This document shows, in pieces, positions 8,384-16,641 of a stretch of DNA of 64,000 nt. The notes under the pieces were generated by a model, which was not told the DNA's origin, searched no databases, and was given only the letters and a program-made list of their open reading frames with translations. Position numbers and translations under genes: made by a program. Source of the stretch: Geomonas diazotrophica (lineage in GTDB: Bacteria; Desulfobacterota; Desulfuromonadia; Geobacterales; Geobacteraceae); contig NZ_JAHLMF010000008.1 in assembly GCF_018919385.1 (NCBI RefSeq), positions 124,001 to 188,000 on the forward strand. Reading direction: 5' to 3'. Within the stretch, counting starts at the first letter, position 1; each line of letters opens with the position of its first letter.

Positions 8384-9784
8384 CTAGGCCTGCGCTTGGT
8401 GTGTTTGCTCTGCGGCAGGGAGGCTCTCGGTGGCCGGCCTCGCCTTGTCGCCGTTTCTCAACTCGTAGTACTCCTGCGGGGTGTTGATGTTGCTGAAGGA
8501 GTCGAACTCCGGATCGAAACCGGCCACCTCGCTGGCGGGGATTTCGTTGACCTTCAACTGCGGCAGGATGGAGACGATGCGCCGCTTTCCCTGCGTGAGG
8601 CACTGCTCCATGGCGGCCAGTGCGCTCTTGTTGTACAGCGCGTGCAGCGGTTCGTAGCCGTGCTCGCTTTTCGGGAGCACCAGGTCGCAGTCGCCGCGAC
8701 GCCCGGCGATGTGCCTGATCAGGGCGGGATCGAGGTGCGGCATGTCGCAGGCGACGGTGAATACGCTGGGGTTGCTGGCCTGGGCGAGCCCCGCGTGGAT
8801 CCCCGCCAGCGCTCCCATGCCCGGGTAGAGGTCGGGCACCTTGCGGCACGGGAGGAACTGGTACTGTTCCGGGGTGTTGGTCACCAGGATCACCTCGGGG
8901 AATATCTCGGAAAGCTCCCGGTAGATGCTCTCGATGAAGCGCCCCCCCTTGTGCGGCAAGAGTGCCTTGTTGCTCCCCATGCGGCTGGAGGCGCCCCCCG
9001 CAAGGATCACGCCGGTGACCCCGGCGATCTTCTCAGGACCGGTCGCGCCGATGGCCTCGGGATTGGTGTACACCTTGAAGCTGTCGGCGCGCACGTAGCC
9101 GACCAGGGTGATGCCGGCCTCCTCGGCCATCTTCACCGCCATGTCGGTGGGCGAGGTACGCGAGGCGATCAGGTCGATCCCCAAAAGCGACGCCTTGGCG
9201 ACCAGTTCGGTGGAGACGCGCCCCGAGGTGACCAGTATGGTTCCAGCCAGCGAGATCCCCTTCAGGAGCGCCTCGCCGGCGATTCTGTCAATGGTATTGT
9301 GGCGGCCGATGTCCTCGGCATGCAGGAGCAGCGTGTCGCTCCCCACGCCCGCGGAGTGCATCCCGCCGTGGTTCTGGTACCCTTCGCACTTTTGCGCCAG
9401 CTGGTTCATCAAGGCGAAGATGGTTTCGGGCGCGTGCACCCTTGTGGGACCGGACTTCTGGACCGGCTTGGGCATGTTGAAGCTGATCCCGGTGCCGCAG
9501 CCGGAGGTGAGCACCGGCTTCAGGCGCTCGGGTAGCTCGCCGCGGATGGTGACGCTGGCGGCGCCGAAGTCCTGGCAGATGGCAAGCGCCAGGAAGTCGT
9601 CCACCTTGGATACAAAGCCCTGCAGGCGCAGGAAACCGGCCACCAGGAAACGCAGGTCGTGCGGTGAAGCGATCAGGGTCGCCATCTCGCGCCCGTTCAC
9701 CACCAGCTGCAGGGGGTACTCGTTGACCACCCCGCTTTCCACCTGCTCCATGACGCCCTTCTTGAAACTGTAAATGGTTGCCAC
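8384..9784 (-). CDS. fdhD: FdhD-MobA fusion: formate dehydrogenase sulfurtransferase and molybdenum cofactor guanylyltransferase
   Basis: 466 residues with GTG start (AAGGAG box 8 bases upstream). Residues ~1-255 are FdhD, which passes sulfur from a desulfurase to the Mo/W-bis-MGD cofactor of formate dehydrogenase: DLRFLVAGFL, TSGCGTGISF, HAEDIGRHNTIDRI, ILVTSGRVSTELVAKA. The sulfurtransferase loop keeps one cysteine rather than the CxxC of E. coli. Residues ~257-450 are MobA, which adds GMP to molybdopterin: LAGGASSRMGSNKALLPHKG, PGMGALAGI, ACDMPHLDP, ending FSNINTPQEY. Both steps act on the same cofactor, so the fusion makes biochemical sense. The formate dehydrogenase operon lies upstream on the same strand, 152 bp away. 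Confidence 0.92.
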   Translation of the reverse strand: MATIYSFKKGVMEQVESGVVNEYPLQLVVNGREMATLIASPHDLRFLVAGFLRLQGFVSKVDDFLALAICQDFGAASVTIRGELPERLKPVLTSGCGTGISFNMPKPVQKSGPTRVHAPETIFALMNQLAQKCEGYQNHGGMHSAGVGSDTLLLHAEDIGRHNTIDRIAGEALLKGISLAGTILVTSGRVSTELVAKASLLGIDLIASRTSPTDMAVKMAEEAGITLVGYVRADSFKVYTNPEAIGATGPEKIAGVTGVILAGGASSRMGSNKALLPHKGGRFIESIYRELSEIFPEVILVTNTPEQYQFLPCRKVPDLYPGMGALAGIHAGLAQASNPSVFTVACDMPHLDPALIRHIAGRRGDCDLVLPKSEHGYEPLHALYNKSALAAMEQCLTQGKRRIVSILPQLKVNEIPASEVAGFDPEFDSFSNINTPQEYYELRNGDKARPATESLPAAEQTHQAQA

Positions 9785-9837
9785 CTGCGGACTCCTTGAA
9801 TCTGATCTGGCTTGAGCTTTTGTCGTCCCCCGCCCTG

Positions 9838-9866
9838 CCCCTCCCCCGCCTTTTGCGGGAGAGGGG
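9838..9866. repeat. GC-rich hairpin between fdnI-type gene and fdhD
   Basis: CCCCTCCCCCGC pairs with GCGGGAGAGGGG (11 of 12) around a CTTTT loop. It resembles one arm of the dispersed GC-rich repeat. It could act as an mRNA stabiliser or weak terminator inside the operon. Confidence 0.5.
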
Positions 9867-9936
9867 ACTTCGGGAGGGTTTCCTCGTACTTCTAAGCTGT
9901 TACTGCATAAGATTCAAACGACTGCTGCAACTTCCA

Positions 9937-11139
9937 CTAGGCCTTGGCGGCACCGTGAGCATGGCCTTTCTCGGTTTTGTGGAAGTGGTCCGGGATCGTG
10001 TAGTCAACGGTCTCGGGATGGTGCTCGAAGATCGGGAAGTACTTCGCAATCAGCACGAAGAACAGGATGTGCGCCGCGATGATGCCGATGGTCACCACGC
10101 TCTCCAGGAAGGAGGGGTAGTAGAAGGTTCCCGGAGCTTCCATGCCGAACATGGAGACGTTGAAGCGGTTCAGGATGACGCCTGCGATCACCAGCCAGGC
10201 GGCGGTGGCCCGCAGACGGTTGTTCTCACGCACGTTGCCGTTCATGAGCATGACCAGCGGGAGCAGGACGCCGCAGACGACCTCGACGGCGAAGAGCACC
10301 AGGAGGCCCGGACGGTTGAAGAGCGGCCCCTGGGTGAGCGCCACGAGGGAGAACACCTTCACGGTCAGGTACACGGTGATGACCCAGGGAAGTATCTTGG
10401 CCAGGGTCTCGAGCAGTTCGCTCTCGTCCGGCTGCCCCATGTACTTGTGGCTCATGGTGGCCTCCACGATGATGATGGAGATGCCGGCGCACATGGCGGA
10501 GAGCCAGAACAAAAGCGGCAGCAGCGGGTTGTACCAGAGGCTGTGCAGCTTGTCGACCGCGATCAGGAAGAAGGTCCCGAGCGACGACTGGTGCAGGGTC
10601 GAGATGGAGGCCGCAGCGACGACGAGCGGCATCTCGATGGTACGCAGAAGGCGCAGCGGTACGTGGTAGCCGAACTTCTCGCACACCGGCGACAGGAACT
10701 CGAGGAAGAGCACCGTGGTGTAGGCGGCGATGCACATGGAAACCTCGAACATTGGGGAGTGCGGGTTCCAGTACACCATGGTGTGCCAGCAGCGCTGCGG
10801 CTGACCGAGGTCGAGCAGCAGGCCGACGCAGACCAGGGAGTAGCCGAGGAATCCGGTCACGATGGCCGGACGCACCAGCGGTTCGAGCTTCTTGATGTGG
10901 AAGCAGTGCACGATCGCCCCGAGGGTGAAGGCGCCGGCCGCCAGCGGAACGGCGGTGACGACGTCGAAGGAGATCCAGAGACCCCAGGGGAAGGTGTCGT
11001 TCAGGTTGGTGGTGACGCCGAGGCCGAACACGAAGCGGGCCAGGGAGGCGAGCGCGCCCAGAGACACGAGGACGATCAGGAACTTAACGAAGCGGTGGTA
11101 TCCCTTGATCTCGTTAACGATTATCTTTGCAGCGGTCAT
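9937..11139 (-). CDS. NrfD/HybB-type membrane subunit of formate dehydrogenase
   Basis: A 400-residue polytopic protein with about ten hydrophobic helices, of the NrfD/PsrC family. These are heme-free quinone-reactive membrane anchors of periplasmic oxidoreductases. Characteristic segments are FPWGLWISFDVV near the start, LDLGQPQRCWHTMVYWNPHSPMF and ESVVTIG near the end. Its start codon directly abuts the stop of the iron-sulfur subunit gene (TAGATG), so it should be the third subunit, moving electrons between periplasmic clusters and the menaquinone pool. It replaces the cytochrome b subunit (FdnI) of E. coli formate dehydrogenase-N. The C-terminus is His-rich (EHHPETVDYTIPDHFHKTEK). Confidence 0.9.
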   Translation of the reverse strand: MTAAKIIVNEIKGYHRFVKFLIVLVSLGALASLARFVFGLGVTTNLNDTFPWGLWISFDVVTAVPLAAGAFTLGAIVHCFHIKKLEPLVRPAIVTGFLGYSLVCVGLLLDLGQPQRCWHTMVYWNPHSPMFEVSMCIAAYTTVLFLEFLSPVCEKFGYHVPLRLLRTIEMPLVVAAASISTLHQSSLGTFFLIAVDKLHSLWYNPLLPLLFWLSAMCAGISIIIVEATMSHKYMGQPDESELLETLAKILPWVITVYLTVKVFSLVALTQGPLFNRPGLLVLFAVEVVCGVLLPLVMLMNGNVRENNRLRATAAWLVIAGVILNRFNVSMFGMEAPGTFYYPSFLESVVTIGIIAAHILFFVLIAKYFPIFEHHPETVDYTIPDHFHKTEKGHAHGAAKA

Positions 11140-11979
11140 CTAGCTCTCCTCCTTCGGCGTTGCGCCGGATTTTCTCTGCTCCTCTTCCTTGGCGATCCTC
11201 TCCTTCCTGTGGTTGAACCAGGAAAGCAGCGACAGCGAGCTGCCGACGGTGAGGAAGATCCCCGGGACCAGGCGCAGCGCCTGCCAGGTGTAGGACGGGA
11301 GAGGACGCTTGGTGACCGGCTTGAAGCCGAGCTCGTCGAAGGGGAGCGCGGTCAGGTAGATGACCGAGGTGCCCCCCGCCTCTTCCGAACCGTAGAGCTT
11401 CTTCAGGTACTTCTCCGGACGTGCCGCGATCCTCTTGTTGGCTTCCTTGATCATCTCCTCGCGGTTGCCGTAGGTGATGGCAGAGACGCAGGTGGTGGCG
11501 CAGGCCGGCTTCAGACCTTCCTTCACCCTGGAGTAGCAGCCGGTGCACTTTCTCACCAGCGGCAGCGCCTTGCTCCACTCGTACTTGGGCACCCCGAACG
11601 GGCAGGCGACCATGCAGAAGCGGCAGCCGATGCAGCGCTCCGCGTCATAGGTGACCGGGCCTTCCTTGGTCTTCTTGAAGGCGCCGACCGGGCAGACCGA
11701 CGCGCAGGCCGGCTCGTTGCAGTGCATGCACATCTCTTTGTAGAAGGCGAACTCGTTCTGCCCGTTCTTCTCGTAGTCCCGGAACTTGATGCGGGTGAAG
11801 GTGTATTCCGACATGAGCGGCGGGTTCTGGTAGCCTTCGCCGGTGAAGAACTCGGTCTTCTCGGCGCCCAACTGGTTCCACTGCTTGCAGGCGACCTGGC
11901 AGCCACGGCAGCCGGTGCACTTGGTCATGTCGATCAAGAATGCTTTGCTTTTGTTGAAATCTTGATTCTCGCTGCTCAT
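11140..11979 (-). CDS. fdnH: formate dehydrogenase iron-sulfur subunit, four [4Fe-4S] clusters, membrane-anchored
   Basis: 279 residues of the FdnH/HybA type. Four cysteine groups bind four [4Fe-4S] clusters: CTGCRGCQVAC, CMHCNEPACASVC, CIGCRFCMVAC, and CTGCYSRV...ACATTC. A single C-terminal membrane helix (LRLVPGIFLTVGSSLSLLSW) anchors it, as in E. coli FdnH. No signal peptide is present. Such subunits travel with the Tat-signal-bearing catalytic subunit. Its ATG overlaps the stop of fdnG by 4 bp (ATGA) and its stop abuts the next start, so the three subunits are tightly coupled. It passes electrons from FdnG to the NrfD-like subunit. Confidence 0.93.
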   Translation of the reverse strand: MSSENQDFNKSKAFLIDMTKCTGCRGCQVACKQWNQLGAEKTEFFTGEGYQNPPLMSEYTFTRIKFRDYEKNGQNEFAFYKEMCMHCNEPACASVCPVGAFKKTKEGPVTYDAERCIGCRFCMVACPFGVPKYEWSKALPLVRKCTGCYSRVKEGLKPACATTCVSAITYGNREEMIKEANKRIAARPEKYLKKLYGSEEAGGTSVIYLTALPFDELGFKPVTKRPLPSYTWQALRLVPGIFLTVGSSLSLLSWFNHRKERIAKEEEQRKSGATPKEES

Positions 11980-14900
11980 GCGCGTTTACCCCCTTTCTCG
12001 ATGTTGCAGAGGAATGCCTTGAATTCGGGGATGCTTGTGTTCGCGCAACCGACCGACGGCGTAAGGACGTTGCCGGAGTCGCCGGTAGCCAGACCTGCAT
12101 AACCGAAGTGCCAGGGAAGACCTACCTGCTCTACCTCTTTCCCCTGCACGCTAAACGGCTTCAGCCTGGAAGTCACCAGGGCCTTCGCCTCGATGGAGCC
12201 GCGCTCCGTGGTCACCTTGACCATGTCGCCGTTGCTGATCCCCTTGGCGCGGGCGAGCGTCTGGGAGATCTCCACGAACATGGTCGGGACCAGTTCCACG
12301 AGCCAGGGAAGCGAACGGGTCATGGCGCCGGCCTGCCAGTGCTCGGTCATCCTGTAGGTGGTGCCGACGAACGGGTACTTGGCCGTGTCGCTGGTCATGT
12401 TGGCCGGGATCTTCACCGCAGGGTTGGTCTGGGTCTTGGACATGAGGTTCTTGGCCGGGCTTTCCACCGGCTCGTAGTGCTCGGGGAACGGGCCGTCCTT
12501 CATGTCCAGGGCGTAGAGACGACCGTGACCTTCGGGGAGCATGATGAAGGGGTACTTCCCTTCCTTGGCGTCGTTCATCGGCGGCCAGGGGCCGTCGGGC
12601 ACGTCACCCTTCCATTTCTTCTCCAGGGCGTCCCAGGTGATGACGACGCGCTTGGGGTTGAACGGCACGCCGTCGGGGTTGACGGAACCGCGGTTGTAGA
12701 TGATGCGGCGGTTCACCGGCCAGCACCAGGACCATTTCGGGAACATGCCGAGGCCGGTCGGGTCGGCCAGGTCGCGACGCGCCATCTGGTTCCCTTCCTT
12801 GGTGTAGGAGCCGCAGTAGATCCAGCAACCGGATACGGTGGAGCCGTCGTCCTGGAGGTACTTGAACATCGGGACCTGGTCGCCTGCCTTGAACTCCAGG
12901 GTCTTGTCCTTGTCGACGATGGTCATGTCCTTGGTGAAGTAGCCGTTGATCTCCTTGGCAACCAGGTGCACTTCCGGCTCCTCGCCCGGGCCGTAGTTCC
13001 AGGAGAGCTTGGTGATCGGTTCCGGGAAGGTGCCCCCTTTCTCGTATGCCTTCTTCATCCGCTTGGCGAACTGGTTGATGATCCAGAGGTCGCTCTTCGC
13101 GTCAGCGACCGGCTCGACTGCCTTGTAGCGCCACTGGGCCCAGCGGCCGGAGTTGGAGATGGAGCCTTCCTTCTCGACGGAGGAGGCGGCCGGAAGCATG
13201 AAGACCTCGGTCTTGATGTCCTTCGGGTTCACGCCGGGGCGCTTCCAGAAGATGGAGGTCTCGGTCTCCCAGAGGTCCACGGTGACGAGCCAGTCGAGTT
13301 TCCCCAGCGCTTCGCGGGTCTTGAGCGAATCCGGACCGCCCACGGCGGGGTTCTGGCCCATGCAGACGAGGCCCTGCAGCTCGCCCTTGCCCATCTTCTC
13401 CATCAGCTTCATGAAGGAGTAGTTGCCGCTCCTCTTGGGGAGGTAGTCGTAGCAGAAACCGTTTTCCTTGGTGGCGTTGTCGCCGTACCAGGCTTTCAAA
13501 AGGCTCACGGTGTACTTCGGGGTGTTGCCCCACCAGTTGGCGCTCTTAGCGTCCTTGGTCTTCGGGGTCCACTTCTCGAGGTAGGCTTTGAGGTCGACGT
13601 TGTCAAATTCCGGGGACTTCAGGTAGCCCGGCAGCAGGTGGAAGAGCAGACCGTAATCGGAGGAACCCTGGACGTTGGACTCGCCGCGCAGCGCGTTGAC
13701 GCCGCCGCCGGCGATGCCGATGTTACCGAGCAGCATCTGCAGCATGGCGGTCGCGCGCACGTTCTGGGTGCCATGGGTGGACTGGGTGATCCCCATGGCG
13801 TAGAGGATGGTCCCCGCCTTGTCCGGACGGCCGGTGGCGCAGAAGGCCTTGGCGACGGCGATGTAGTCTTCCTTCTTGGTGCCGGTGATGCTGCAGACCA
13901 TGTCCACGGTGTAGCGGGAGTAGTGCTTCTTCAGGAGCTGGAACACGCAGCGCGGGTCCTTCAGGCTGTGGTCGCGCTTGGGGTTACCGGCGCCGTCCAC
14001 AGCGTAGGCCCAGGCCTTCGGGTCGTAGGTCTTCTCCTGGTCGTCGAAGGAGCAGAAGATCCCCTCGTTGAAGTCGTACTTCTCGTTCACGATGAAGGCC
14101 GCGTTAGTGTACTCGCGGACGTACTCCTCGTGAATCATGTTGTTTTGCAGCGCGAAGTTGATCATCCCGCCCAGGAAGGCGATGTCGGTGCCGGGACGGA
14201 TCTGCGCGTAGTGGTCGGCTTTGGAGCCGGTCCTCGTGAAGCGGGGATCGACGGCGAGGAGCTTGCCGCCGTTGTCCATCGCCTGCTCGATCCATTTCAT
14301 GGAAATCGGGTGGTTCTCGGCCGGGTTGCAACCGATGGCCAGGATGGCATCGGAGTTCTTCAGGTCAATCCAGTGGTTGGTCATTGCCCCACGTCCAAAC
14401 GAAGCCGCCAGACCGGCGACTGTAGCGGAGTGTCATATTCGGGCTTGGTGTTCGAGGTTCGCGACCCCCATGGAGCGGGCGAACTTGCTCCAGAGGTAGC
14501 ACTCCTCGTTGTCGAGACCGGCGCCGCCAAGGAATGCCATCCCTTCGGTGCGGTTGACCACGTACTCCTTGTTGTCCTTCTTGTTGATCTCCTTGGCCTT
14601 GAAGGACTTGTCGCGCGTCTCCTTCATCTTCTGCGCGATGCGCTCCAGGGCCCAGTCCCACGACTTCTCCTCGAACTTGTCGCTGCCGGGTGCGCGGTAC
14701 ATCACCTTCTGCAGGCGGCGCTCGTTGTTGGCCACCTGGAACAGCGCGCTACCCTTCGAGCAGAGCGCACCCTGGTTGATCGGGTGCTGGGTGTCCCCCT
14801 CGATGTTCACGATCTTGCCGTTCTTGGTATGCACCACAAGCCCGCAACCTACCGCGCAGAAAGGACAGATGGTGGTCGAGCTTTTCAGCCCCTTGGTGCG

Positions 14901-15005
14901 CATCTGCGAGCCGTCTGCGCCGCCCGCTTCTGCTTTTTTGCCGGAGAGGATCAGTGCCGCAGCCGCCGCCCCCCCCTGCAGAAACTCCCGTCGTGAAACT
15001 GCCAT
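11976..15005 (-). CDS. fdnG: selenocysteine-containing formate dehydrogenase major subunit, Tat-exported
   Basis: 1009 residues when the in-frame TGA at 14433-14435 is read as selenocysteine 191. The context QARI-U-HSATVAGLA matches the active site of FdnG/FdhF enzymes, and the frame stays open for a further ~800 matching residues. It oxidises formate to CO2 at a Mo- or W-bis-MGD centre. The N-terminus has a Tat signal (SRREFLQGG with Arg5-Arg6), so the enzyme is periplasmic. One [4Fe-4S] cluster is bound by Cys47, 50, 54 and 82 (CPFCAVGC...LCSKG). ATG 15005 was chosen for the AAGGAGA box and Tat signal. First gene of the fdnG-fdnH-nrfD-like operon, from a predicted sigma54 promoter. An annotation that ignores Sec would split this gene in two. 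Confidence 0.95.
14403..14435 (-). promoter_or_regulatory. bacterial SECIS element with UGA selenocysteine codon of fdnG
   Basis: The UGA codon is at 14433-14435. Eleven bases after it starts a 7-bp stem (AGTCGCC/GGCGGCT, one G-T pair) closing a GGTCT loop at 14410-14414. The loop sequence and the 11-base spacing match the SelB-binding hairpin of E. coli fdhF. The selA, selB and selC genes are not in the window. Confidence 0.9.
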
Positions 15006-15066
15006 GTTGAATCTCTCCTTTTTCCATGATAAACGTCGTCGACGCCGGATTAGCACCGCGTATACG

Positions 15067-15081
15067 GCAATTGCCATGCCA
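15067..15081 (-). promoter_or_regulatory. predicted sigma54 (-24/-12) promoter of the fdn operon
   Basis: On the minus strand it reads TGGCAT, five bases, TTGC: the TGGCAC-N5-TTGC consensus with one mismatch and exact spacing. It leaves a leader of about 50 bases before the fdnG start. The divergent gene encodes a GAFTGA-containing sigma54 activator, which supports it. Confidence 0.75.
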
Positions 15082-15085
15082 GCGC

Positions 15086-15097
15086 GTAAACGTTTAC
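15086..15097. promoter_or_regulatory. perfect palindrome next to fdn promoter
   Basis: GTAAACGTTTAC, a perfect 12-bp palindrome directly upstream of the -24 box. A related half-site GTAAACGT lies about 30 bp away (15117-15124). Possible binding site for a regulator of fdn; the protein is unknown. Confidence 0.45.
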
Positions 15098-15198
15098 CAG
15101 AAAAATAGTTGTGTACCGTAAACGTCCGAAATGATAATGTTGTCTGCGCCGCTCGGGAATTTTGCAGAGATGAATATTAATTAATGATTGCGCTGTTT

Positions 15199-15222
15199 TG
15201 TCAAAATGTGTGACATTTTGTC
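15199..15222. promoter_or_regulatory. candidate activator-binding site between fdnG and the NtrC-type regulator
   Basis: TGTCA-N7-TGACA, extended as GTCAAAATG/CATTTTGTC (8 of 9 complementary). It sits about 120-150 bp upstream of the sigma54 promoter and about 50 bp before the regulator gene, as expected for an enhancer site that could also autoregulate. Confidence 0.5.
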
Positions 15223-15273
15223 CAAGGTAGGACCCGAGTAACGGCGCGGGAAAGACGCGAGGAGCGCCCCAAA

Positions 15274-16641
15274 ATGACACAAGAAAGAATTCTCATCTGC
15301 GACGACGAGGAAGGAATCCTCATCTACCTGAAGAAGCTGTTGCAGACCCAGGGGTACCTGGTGGAGACCTTCAACGCCGGGTCGCAGCTTTTGCGCCGCC
15401 TGCGCGAGGGGGACCCGGGGGACGCCGACCTGATCCTTCAGGACGTCAGGATGCCCGACCTGGACGGCATCAGCGTGCTGCAGGAGGTGAAACAGCTCAG
15501 GCCCTCGCTTCCCGTCATCATCATGACCGCCTTCGGGACCATCGACGCCGCGGTCGAGGCCATCAAACTGGGGGCCTACGACTACGTGACCAAGCCCTTC
15601 CCCAAGGAAAAGATCCTGAGCGTCCTGAAAAACGCCCTGGAGAAGGAGCAGCTGCTGCAGGAGAACCGGGCGCTCAAGAACGAGCTGGGCAAGCCCATCC
15701 TGCAGGACGCCATCATCTTCAGAAGCGCCGTCTTCCAGGAGACCTACGACCTCACCCTCCAGGTCGCCGCCAGCGAGGCGAACATCCTGGTGCTGGGCGA
15801 ATCCGGCACGGGGAAGGAGCTCATCGCCGGCGCCATCCACTACAACAGCCCCAGGCGCGAGCGCCGCTTCCTTTCCATCAACTGCGCGGCCCTCACCGAG
15901 ACCCTTTTGGAGAGCCAGCTCTTCGGGCACGTGCGCGGCGCCTTCACCGGCGCCATCACCCACCAAAAGGGGCTTCTGGAGGAAGCCGACGGCGGCACCC
16001 TTTTCATGGACGAGATCGGCGACATGAGCCTCCCCATCCAGGCGAAGCTCTTGCGCGTGATCCAGGAGCGCGACTTCATCCCGGTGGGCGCCACCCGCAG
16101 CAAGAGCGCCGACATCCGCTTCGTCGCCGCCACCAACAAGGACCTCGAGGAGGAGGTGCGCGCCGGGAGGTTCCGCGAGGACCTCTACTACCGCCTGAAC
16201 GTGATCAACATCCCGCTCCCCCCCCTGCGCGAGAGAAAGGACGACATCGAGCCCCTGGCCCAACACTTCCTCAAGAAGTACAGCCTCAAGATGAAGAAGG
16301 AGGTCACCGGGGTGACCCCAGAGGCGCTGCAGCTTTTGTGCGGCTACGACTGGCCCGGCAACATCCGTGAGCTGGAGAACGTGATGGAGCGCGCGGTAAT
16401 CCTGGCCCGTACCCCGCTGGTGACTCCCAAGGAGCTCCCCATCTGGCGCAGGCAGCAAAAAGTCGCGGCGGCGCCCGCCGAGCCGCAGCTGGTTTCCCTC
16501 GAGAACATGGAGAAGGTGCACATCGAGCGCACCCTGCTCGGCACCGGCTACCACAAGAGCCGCTCCGCCGAAATCCTCGGCATTTCCAGGAAGACGCTGG
16601 ACCGCAAGATCGCCGAGTACGGGATCACCATTCCCGCATGA
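15274..16641 (+). CDS. sigma54-dependent response regulator, NtrC family
   Basis: 455 residues in three domains. A receiver (~1-120) has acidic pocket DDE at 10-12, phospho-acceptor Asp57 (LILQDVRMPD) and Lys in YVTKPF. An AAA+ domain (~145-385) has Walker A GESGTGKE, the sigma54-contact loop GAFTGA, and Walker B LFMDEIGDM. A Fis-type helix-turn-helix lies at the C-terminus (HKSRSAEILGISRKTLDRK). The start has a GAGGAG box 9 bases upstream. It overlaps the histidine kinase gene by 4 bp (ATGA), so they form one two-component pair. Being divergent from the fdn operon with a -24/-12 promoter between them, it is probably the activator of fdn; the signal is unknown. Confidence 0.95.
   Translation: MTQERILICDDEEGILIYLKKLLQTQGYLVETFNAGSQLLRRLREGDPGDADLILQDVRMPDLDGISVLQEVKQLRPSLPVIIMTAFGTIDAAVEAIKLGAYDYVTKPFPKEKILSVLKNALEKEQLLQENRALKNELGKPILQDAIIFRSAVFQETYDLTLQVAASEANILVLGESGTGKELIAGAIHYNSPRRERRFLSINCAALTETLLESQLFGHVRGAFTGAITHQKGLLEEADGGTLFMDEIGDMSLPIQAKLLRVIQERDFIPVGATRSKSADIRFVAATNKDLEEEVRAGRFREDLYYRLNVINIPLPPLRERKDDIEPLAQHFLKKYSLKMKKEVTGVTPEALQLLCGYDWPGNIRELENVMERAVILARTPLVTPKELPIWRRQQKVAAAPAEPQLVSLENMEKVHIERTLLGTGYHKSRSAEILGISRKTLDRKIAEYGITIPA

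Noticed and set aside
14433-14435. Frameshift or nonsense mutation in fdnG
   Set aside because: The stop is TGA at the exact selenocysteine position with a SECIS hairpin, and the frame continues unchanged.
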